A DNA stretch of 64,000 nucleotides from Flavihumibacter sp. UBA7668 (GTDB lineage: Bacteria; Bacteroidota; Bacteroidia; Chitinophagales; Chitinophagaceae), in NCBI RefSeq assembly GCF_002483205.1, contig NZ_DLHM01000007.1:434001-498000 (forward strand), read 5' to 3'. The notes under the pieces are model-generated. The model had not been told where the DNA came from, made no database searches, and saw only the letters and a list, made by a program, of their open reading frames with translations. Positions 26,779 to 33,800 of the stretch are shown here, piece by piece (the first letter of the stretch is position 1; every line of letters starts with the position of its first letter). The position numbers and the translations under genes are program-made.

Positions 26779-27321
26779 AGCCTTATCTTGTTTTGAATGA
26801 TAGCAAATAGATGCCTGTGCCACAAAAACAGCAATACAGTATGCTCTCAAATAGAGCAATAAATCAATATATTTTCTTTGAAAGCCAGAATAACAATAGG
26901 GCTATTGCCGGATGGGCATAAAAGTTCCGGGGTGATTTAACCTATGGCAATTCAGCAATCGTGAGACTGTATGTTACACAGTGCGCGTGTTCATATTACA
27001 ATTAAAATGAACGGTCTATTTAATAAGTCAAATATAGAAGGAGGTTTAGAGAGCAGCGTTTCCAAAATTTGCTAAATAAAGTAAAATTTTTGCCGGGCAG
27101 GGTGCAGCACAAATTATTCAAATTGCCTATATGATATGTAAAATATTTTGGTGAACTATTCCAGCAAGAAAATAAATTAATAATAGTGGAACTGTCTTCA
27201 CTATTTCAATCCTTGGATTTCTACTATCTGTTATTGATTTTTCTGTTATTCGTCATTCTCACATTTTTTCTTCGGCTACTTCGAGCAGTTGACCTGGCTG
27301 AAGGCTTTAAGTAAAAGGGTA
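26779..27321. other. Intergenic region upstream of the first SusC gene
   Basis: About 540 bp of AT-rich sequence without a convincing gene. It should hold the promoter of the SusC operon on the minus strand, but no exact TAnnTTTG box was found close to the start. The right end contains a short plus-strand hydrophobic ORF, listed separately. Confidence 0.6.
27186..27314 (+). CDS. Possible 42-residue single-span membrane peptide
   Basis: A GTG-started frame encodes ELSSLFQSLDFYY followed by a long Leu/Phe/Ile-rich stretch (LLLIFLLFVILTFFLRLL) and a short charged tail (RAVDLAEGFK). The composition is that of a one-pass membrane peptide or of a fragment of a larger membrane protein. There is no clear ribosome binding site and no recognised family, so it may be chance in AT-rich sequence or decay of an older gene. 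Confidence 0.25.
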   Translation: MELSSLFQSLDFYYLLLIFLLFVILTFFLRLLRAVDLAEGFK

Positions 27322-27620
27322 TCACTGAATAGGGTAAATCAATGCCCTGGAGGCATCATTGGTGCCGTACACTGCCGCTCCGTTAGCCTGTAGAGCCGCA
27401 ACTACTAAGGGTGAAACGTGACTGCCACCTGAAATAAATGCTATCTCAGGATTAATGAGCCTTATTATTTCCGCGTTCAGGTTATTCGCACTGCCATGGT
27501 GTGGAACTTTGAGAAAATGCACGTCTCTCAACTTGTTTTTGTAATCTGGAATGTTGAGGAATGAGTCTATCCCTGCACGCGAGGCTATTGAAAGATTCTT
27601 GCAAAAGAGTATCAGAATCA
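27322..27620 (-). pseudogene. C-terminal remnant of an MBL-fold (ComEC-like) metallo-hydrolase
   Basis: The minus-strand frame carries AGIDSFLNIPDYKNKL, then FLKVPHHGSANN, INPEIAFISGG and a last H-V-S-P motif, which is the second half of ComEC-like metallo-beta-lactamase-fold hydrolases. The first half, with the HxHxDH metal motif, is missing. The frame stays open into the start of the plus-strand peptidase ORF but loses family likeness near 27620. No ATG exists in the part that looks real; only TTG at 27531. It is therefore probably the tail of a gene cut by recombination. Confidence 0.65.
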
Positions 27621-29147
27621 GGGTGATTCCAGTAGATTCAGTCCTCGAAGAACTTAAAAAGCTGTTAGAGAAAGAATACGATCTGGTTCCGGAAACGGTA
27701 GAAAAGTTGGTGGAGATAGAAGTGCGTCCGTTTATGGATCATCTGAGGAAAGACCTCTACGCAGTGATAGAATATCCTTATGTAGATAAATTATACCGCG
27801 ATTCTTACTATATTTTTTATTCTTCAAAACATACGCATCACCATAGAAATTCGGTAAGGATATCCTTCTTTTCAAATGAGCTGGAAGAAGCTGAATTTCT
27901 CGATAAAAAAATATATGAGGAAAAGCTATTGAAGAATTATCTGGGTTATCTGGTATTACGGCCTACTTTTCCGAAAGTTATTGGCAGAACGGCTATTTCC
28001 CCCGTAGCTCTTTCCAGAAGAAACTTTGCGTGTTGCGTTGCACCCTTTAGTGCAACTACTCTTTCAGATAAGTTTAAGATACATACGTTTCCACATTCGT
28101 CACAGGATAGCCATACTATTACTTGTGCTGAAACGACCATTTGGGGAATTATGGAATATTTCTCATCAAAGTATCCTGAGTATAAGCCTGTTTTACCATC
28201 TCATATCAACAAGATCATTCAAAAGATTTCGTTCAAAAGAACATTTCCTTCTGAAGGACTTACTGCAGAGCAGGTTACTTATGCGATCCGCGAGTTGGGG
28301 TTCGGCGCTATGATCTATTCCCGTAAGAAACATAAACATATATTTAATACACTTGTAAGCATTTACATTGAGTCGGGTATCCCGGTTATTGGCGTTTTAA
28401 AAGATTTTAATGGCGGTATAGGACATGCTGTCAATATCATTGGTCGTGAAATTCCAGACGCTTCTGCTGTTGCGGTTGCTGCTCATCATGAAAATACTGA
28501 ACAGGGGGGGTGAGCTGATCGACTTTAGCCAAATTGACCGGAATTATGTTTTCATGGACGATAATTTTCCTCCTTTTCAACTTGGGCCACTTGACTACCC
28601 CTGCCAAAAATATTTTACGGATGAACAGCAGCTTGAGAAATGGAAAGATGTTAATCTTACACATATTATTGTACCCTTATACTCGAAAATTTATCTTGAC
28701 GCAGCACGGGCCAGAAAGAACTTTTTACAGATTTTCAATTCACCTGCATTAAAACAGGAATTAGGAATTTCCGTAATTGGCAAACATGTTATTCGAATAT
28801 TTCTGGCGTCAAGCCGCTCTTTTAAGCAGCATATATCGTTGCGTACTGATCTCCCAGATAAAGAAAAGGTTCTGCTTCTGGGGGTTCCCTTGCCTAAGTT
28901 CATCTGGGTAGCGGAACTGAGTAGCCCTGATGCTTTTGCAGAAGGTAAATGCGATGGTTTTTTTGTTCAGGACGCAACGGAGCCGGGGGAGTTTTCAGTA
29001 AAATCACAAACCTTCATGCATTCTTTAATATTGGGCATATTCAATAAAGTTATTTTTCGGCAGGATTTTGGTAAGTTTATAAATATTAAAGTTAATTTTG
29101 CTGATCCATTCAACCAATATGTTGATAACTTATCTGATTATCAATGA
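27551..29147 (+). CDS. Papain-like (C39-type) cysteine peptidase family protein, frame broken at a G7 run
   Basis: Two frames join at a run of seven G (28504-28510). The first (27551-28513) ends in TGA right after the run; removing one G continues without interruption in the frame that ends at 29147, for 531 residues in total. The first part contains a likely catalytic cysteine (TITCAETTIWGIMEYF), GLTAEQVTYAIRELGFG and GGIGHAVNIIG with the likely catalytic histidine; the second part brings YVFMDDNFPPFQ with a possible third acidic residue. This order Cys-His-Asp suggests a papain-like fold. The N-terminal 200 residues are unassigned. The start is uncertain: the first 25 codons lie antisense to the MBL remnant, and GTG 27623 could be the true start. 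Function unknown; I know it only as a family of hypothetical proteins. Confidence 0.7.
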
Positions 29148-29341
29148 GTAACAAATATATAAGTCTTTTAGAGCGTTACGTAACCGAATTGTACGCCGCT
29201 GGAGATATTGTAGAATTATCTCCCGAAAAGAACATGCAGATCTTGAATGAACTTAGTGAAGGCATGGATACCTTCGTAGAAGATCAAAAGGTAAAAGAGC
29301 GGCTCACAGAACAGGAACTAGCCAGTATTGTACTAAGGTAG
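29144..29341 (+). CDS. Small 65-residue protein coupled to the peptidase gene
   Basis: The ATG overlaps the peptidase stop by four bases (ATGA), a strong sign of translational coupling. The product (MSNKYISLLERYVTELYA ... LTEQELASIVLR) is acidic, helical, without cysteine, signal peptide or membrane segment. It is not a recognised family. It could be a partner or inhibitor of the peptidase. If the upstream frame is really broken, its coupling would be lost too. Confidence 0.6.
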   Translation: MSNKYISLLERYVTELYAAGDIVELSPEKNMQILNELSEGMDTFVEDQKVKERLTEQELASIVLR

Positions 29342-29361
29342 AGGCTGATTACTTGTTGTTT

Positions 29362-29520
29362 TCATTTAGCCCAGGCTTTCTCCAAACATTTCGCAATCCT
29401 TTTTACTGCAAATTTCTCCAGAAAGTTCAGGAATTCTATAAAATAGTTGAAACACCCAGAGTCAACCAACAACCTATACACGCCCGGAATTCCGGTCGCA
29501 AGTTGTCCAACATTTAGCAT
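29362..29520 (-). CDS. Possible 52-residue small protein
   Basis: An ATG-started minus-strand frame with amphipathic, protein-like composition (MLNVGQLATGIPGVY ... FLEKFAVKRIAKCLEKAWAK) and a cationic helical C-terminus. It starts after an in-frame stop and has no recognised relatives. A cationic amphipathic tail is reminiscent of small membrane-active peptides, but this may be chance. Confidence 0.25.
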   Translation of the reverse strand: MLNVGQLATGIPGVYRLLVDSGCFNYFIEFLNFLEKFAVKRIAKCLEKAWAK

Positions 29521-29696
29521 GTTTAATGCACAAGAGTTGCCTACTCACAGACGGTAATAGTCAATTTAAACTATCCAACCTTAAGCAATTCAGAGCACTG
29601 GATCGGCTTTACCCTGCCCAACAGAATACCTGCTGGTAATTAATCTCCATGTATAGGTTCAACTTCAGTTATGGTTATTGCATGATTATACCTACA

Positions 29697-29750
29697 TAGG
29701 GTATTTATAGGGTTTTGGTAGGGTATTTATAGGGTTTATCTAGGGTATAA
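29697..29750. repeat. Tandem 22-bp repeats (TAGGGTATTTATAGGGTTT)
   Basis: Copy one at 29697-29716 and copy two at 29719-29738 are identical over 19 of 20 bases with a 22-bp period; a third partial copy, TAGGGTATAA, follows at 29741. Each copy itself holds two TAGGGT half-units about 12 bp apart, so the block has five TAGGGT units. The repeats lie about 100-155 bp upstream of the 29853 gene. Confidence 0.75.
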
Positions 29751-29852
29751 AACCAATATATACCCATTAAAAACTCATTAATTTTTCTATTAAGCCTATG
29801 ACATAACGCTTTCATTACCTATCTTAAGAAGATAAACCAAACCTTTACACCT

Positions 29853-30203
29853 ATGGCAAGTAGTACAACCTCCATTCTGAAGGATTTTAGTGGTAAACTG
29901 GGCGATCAGTTTGTATTAAAGAGATACGGCAACAAATCCGTGATCTGCATGCTCCCGCAAAGGGATAAGCGAAAAAAGAGAACGGAGAAACAATTGCAGA
30001 ATAACCAACTGATGGCAACCGCCAATGATTTAGCGCATGATATTATTGATGATCCGGCAAAAAGAGATGCTGCTCAACTCTTCCTAAACGTTACGCGCAA
30101 CAAATTATATACAAGCCTCATACAGCTCTATTTTCAGCAGGTCAAACAGGCAAAAGAAAATGGAGAGGAGATCCCCAATCGTATTACAATTAATCCCGCC
30201 TGA
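29853..30203 (+). CDS. Conserved small hypothetical protein (116 aa)
   Basis: The protein opens with STTSILKDFSGKLGDQFVLKRYGNKSVI and continues with a basic segment (DKRKKRTEKQLQNNQ) and helices (AKRDAAQLFLNV ... YTSLIQLYFQQVKQAKE). I recall similar phage- or element-like hypothetical proteins in Chitinophagaceae that begin with the same GFSGKLGDQ-type signature, but no function is known to me. No signal peptide or membrane segment is present. It may start a two-gene unit with the short ORF at 30250. Confidence 0.7.
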   Translation: MASSTTSILKDFSGKLGDQFVLKRYGNKSVICMLPQRDKRKKRTEKQLQNNQLMATANDLAHDIIDDPAKRDAAQLFLNVTRNKLYTSLIQLYFQQVKQAKENGEEIPNRITINPA

Positions 30204-30249
30204 GGTCACCGCATCTTTTGTAAAGCGAAAAATTGTTTAATTTCACTAC

Positions 30250-30420
30250 TTGAAAAAAGTAATAAAATACAGGAGCTCTTTGTCGAAGCAGGAAATTACT
30301 TTTACAATTGACGAAACACTCAACCAATTAAAAGGAAAAGTTCTTGCCCCTAAAAAACTAGCAGAGGCAAATCAGTTTTTAAGAACTATTAAATCGCCTT
30401 TACCAAAAGCTTCTAAATAA
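30250..30420 (+). CDS. Small 56-residue ORF with TTG start
   Basis: Starting at TTG 30250 the frame reads KKVIKYRSSLSKQEITFTIDETLNQLKGKVLAPKKLAEANQFLRTIKSPLPKASK and stops 8 bp before a strong terminator. It is lysine-rich and soluble. The location, between a plausible gene and a terminator stem, favours it being translated, but the start codon is weak and no family is recognised. Confidence 0.45.
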   Translation: MKKVIKYRSSLSKQEITFTIDETLNQLKGKVLAPKKLAEANQFLRTIKSPLPKASK

Positions 30421-30428
30421 TTAATGAC

Positions 30429-30456
30429 AAGCCTCCTTTTGGAGGCTTTTTAATTT
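30429..30456 (+). terminator. Intrinsic terminator of the 29853-30420 unit
   Basis: AAGCCTCC (30429-30436), a TTTT loop and GGAGGCTT (30441-30448) form a perfect 8-bp stem followed by TTTTAATTT. Confidence 0.9.
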
Positions 30457-30463
30457 CTACATT

Positions 30464-30489
30464 TAAAAAGGCCGGAAAGAATTCCGGCC
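30464..30489 (-). terminator. Intrinsic terminator of the zinc-ribbon gene
   Basis: On the minus strand GGCCGGAA and TTTCCGGCC pair around a TTC loop and are followed by TTTTTAAAT. It lies 38 bp beyond the stop of the 30527-30775 gene. Confidence 0.85.
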
Positions 30490-30526
30490 CTGCTATATAT
30501 ATACTCCTGACTTTAATATTCAGGTT

Positions 30527-30775
30527 CTAAAAATCAAACAAATCTCCCCAGGAGCTCTTTTTCTTCCTGTACTGATACTCTTTATCAGATTTATAATCCT
30601 GCCGGGGTGGATAATTATCAGGTTGATTAGTTGGCGTGTTTTGCGAAGAACGATCAATGATCTTATCCAACTCTCCCCGATCAAGCCATACGCCCCTGCA
30701 ATCCGGACAATAATCGATTTCAATTCCACTTCGTTCAGTCATAACCAGACTTACATTACAATTAGGACACTTCAT
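30527..30775 (-). CDS. TFIIB-type zinc-ribbon protein
   Basis: The 82-residue protein begins MKCPNCNVSLVM and continues YCPDCRGVWLDRGELDKII, the two CxxC knuckles and the GVWLDRGEL motif of the zf-TFIIB family (PF13453). The second half is a low-complexity, Asn/Pro/Lys-rich linker ending in SSWGDLFDF. Such small zinc-ribbon proteins are widespread in bacteria; their role is unknown, possibly protein or nucleic-acid binding in the cytoplasm. Monocistronic with its own terminator. Confidence 0.88.
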   Translation of the reverse strand: MKCPNCNVSLVMTERSGIEIDYCPDCRGVWLDRGELDKIIDRSSQNTPTNQPDNYPPRQDYKSDKEYQYRKKKSSWGDLFDF

Positions 30776-30840
30776 GATTCTTCTTTTGCATCTAAAATCG
30801 GCAAAAGAAATTATTTAACTGTTTTCAAAATGTTATAATT

Positions 30841-30864
30841 AAGGCCGGAAAAAATTCCGGCCTT
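30841..30864 (-). terminator. Hairpin after the giant T9SS-substrate gene
   Basis: AAGGCCGGAA and TTCCGGCCTT pair around a short A-rich loop. On the minus strand it is followed by AATTATAAC, a weak U tract. It shares the GGCCGGAA/TTCCGGCC stem with the terminator at 30464. Confidence 0.6.
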
Positions 30865-30892
30865 ATTGAAAATCAAAAACACACAATAGAGA

Positions 30893-33800
30893 CTATTTCG
30901 CCACCAGTATTTTCTTCTTCAGATCCAATCCCTTACTCCCGCGAACCTGTATGAAATACAAACCACTGCTGAGGTTCTGCACTGTTTTGTTTAGTCTTAA
31001 TGCACCACTGGCTACCGATCCATTATACAACTCCGCCACGCGCTGACCACCCGCAGAATACACCTGAATAACCAATTGCTGTGCCTCCGGTATATCCAAT
31101 TCCAGATTGATGGTTCCATTGGTTGGAATAGGATACACGCTCCAGTTACCTGCCGGTTGTATACCGGGCTCCTCCGGTAAGCGTACAAAGGCTTCGCCCA
31201 CGGTTATTTTGTTTTCCCTGTTACCCGTATTATCCATGGCTTCCATAAAAAACCGATAGGTTTTTCCCGGATCACCAAACAGGATGATGCTGTCTCCCTG
31301 TCCGCCCTGAATGGGTACCCATTCTCCTCCATCTTCCGACATATAGAGATGGAAATAATTTACTCCGGACCCCGCATCCGTTGCCGTATACGTCAACAGC
31401 ATCATTGAATCTTCCAATACCTGCGCACGTATTTGCCCGGTAGGCTGCAATGCATCAATGGTATTCTTCCAGGTATTGGTAAGTATCGGCTCATTTGTAT
31501 CAAAGATGATGGAGGCCCGCGATACCATTTCCGTTCCATTCGCCAGATTCGCAACCGGATTCACGGAATAGGATACTGACCCCTCACCCGACGGGTAGTC
31601 TTTATTCGGAGGAAGAAATCCGTCAAAATCAGGCAGATCACCAGTAACCGGATCAATGGAAGTGAACTGCCAGCTAACAATACCGGTGGTCGTATCCATG
31701 GATGCATTCACCCGTACCCGCATGTTCCGGTACGGCGCCAGACTGCGTTCCATCATAAATTGTTTACGCCCCTTCGGTACACGGAATGCTTTTTTGCCGA
31801 TCGTAATATTGCCAAACTCAAAACTGCTGAGGTCAAATTTGGTTTTATCGAGGGTATCCAGGATCTGAACTATCTGCGCATCCGCTTTGGCGGTATCCAC
31901 ATTCTCAAATAGCACAACAAATGGCTGTCGATCTTTATTGTTTACATAGCGGGCTGCTTTATAACCACCCGGACCGTAAATCGCATTTGGATCATAGGAA
32001 GTACGGGTTTCGGTTTCCTTTTCTTTTTCTTCCTGGATGTCTTTTTCCTTATTGAGCATTTCCTTCAATTTCTCCAGTTGCTCCTTGTGCTCAGGACAAT
32101 TCTCTTCAATGTAAGCGATCAGTTTTTCCAATTGTCCGGCTGCTGTTTTATAATCTTTGGCTGTTTGCAATGCATCGGTCCATTTTTCAAATTTTCGTAA
32201 TTCGTCAATAGTAAAATCACCGCTTGCCAGGGCATCCTTAAACAATTCCGCTTCCTGAGCGCTCAATGCTTCCAACGCTTCTTTCCTGCCGGGATTTTTA
32301 ACCTTGCGCGATCTGGACATATATTCTCTCGACTTATCAGCATGATTCAACATTGATTTATTCGCAGCATCTAATTGTCCGGTTAGTTTTTCGGCACGTT
32401 TAGTTGCCAAACCACCCACACCTAAATTGATGGTCTGATCAAAAGCTAGATCTTTCATCTCTTTGATCGCAAATTCATCCGCTGCCAGGCCTTCTTTATA
32501 ATAGTCATAGTATTCATCATCCGTCAGGTCATCAGCACCATACCATTTTGCCCACATCCGATGGAACAGCACATTACTCGATACATCAATATGCTTTTGC
32601 GTAACCTTCAAACTCTTCACGGCCACCTGCGCAGGAATTTTAGTAGCAGGAGGAACCTTCGCTTCATCCACCAGGATATCCAGGGTGTTTATATATAATT
32701 CCACAGCAGCCGGACCAGTAAGGGCATTGCCGATATTAAAGGTTTCGCAGGATCCGAACTGGTTGGGTTTAACTGTATATGTTTTAAATTTATGCATACC
32801 CGAAGCGGTGGAAGATGCACGGAAAGGAATCTCTACTGTTGAACCAGCCGGCACCATCGGAATAGTAAAGTATTTTACATATCCATCAAATGGCTCTACG
32901 CCAAAAGTGTCAATCGGTCTGGTTGTGTTAACATCATAAATCCATTGAACCACATCGTTTTTTGTACGGATCACTTCACCATCATCCATTGTTATTTCTG
33001 TAAACTGATTGGGGTCTGGCCGGTGTTCCTTACCCAGCCACTCTACTTTTACATCTTTTGGCCAGGCAATTGCAACAATACCGCCTCTTGCCATGGTGTT
33101 ACCACGATTACCAATTACGAGGTTGAAATTGGCCTCACGCCCCGTGCGCCAGATAGATGGACCGGTTACTTCTGACCAGGTTTCCGGATAAACCATATTG
33201 TTAATGGTAAATGCTTTTTCATATACAATGGGCGACTGATTGGGGAAACCAACTGTCAGATCATACACACCTGGTTGGGCAAAATGCAGATCAAACACCG
33301 CACCCAGTTGTTGCCCTTTTGCATCATTGATGGTTTCTTTTGGTGTAAGCGTACCACCGCTGCCCGATAAGGTAACACTGGTATTGGGAGCTAATCCACC
33401 TCCATAGATCGTCATGATGAGATCACCCCCCACACCTGCTTCTGTTGGCGTAAAGGACTCCACTCCCGATACCGTTATTTCCTGCCGCACTGTATCTCTG
33501 AAATTACAAACCGAATTGGTGGCGATTAACTGAATAGTATAGAAACCCGGTCTTAATTCCTGTAAGGGATAGTTTACCGTGCTGGTAAGATTGTTTCCAA
33601 ATCGCCATAGAACCGTATTCGCATTCTGGCTCTTATTGATAAATCCAAATTCATTACCCGTACGGGTATACGAAAAGGCTGCTTCCGGTTTATTGTCCTG
33701 GATCTCCATCCGGATTTTATAGGTAAAAGAGCGACTGCTGTTCTGGTACATCAGAAGATACAGACTATCAGTACTATTACAATTTACCACGATGGTATCA

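Larger units (their letters stand above)
29342..29852. other. 510-bp AT-rich gap with repeats
   Basis: No clear gene spans this stretch. It contains a possible minus-strand 52-codon ORF (29362-29520) and, nearer the next gene, tandem TAGGGTATTTATAGGGTTT repeats (29697-29750). No rRNA, tRNA or IS end was seen. Confidence 0.6.

Noticed and set aside
26779..27321. Anti-sigma/FecR gene upstream of the first SusC gene
   Set aside because: No FecR or sigma motifs are found in the 540-bp gap and the SusC lacks an STN domain.
28425..28500. Separate gene starting at 28425 for the second peptidase half
   Set aside because: The start lies inside the first half's frame and begins with a meaningless stretch; a one-base shift at the G7 run explains the data better.
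29342..29852. tRNA, rRNA or CRISPR array in the AT-rich gap
   Set aside because: No cloverleaf, conserved rRNA stretch or regular spacer-repeat pattern was seen; the repeats are tandem without spacers.
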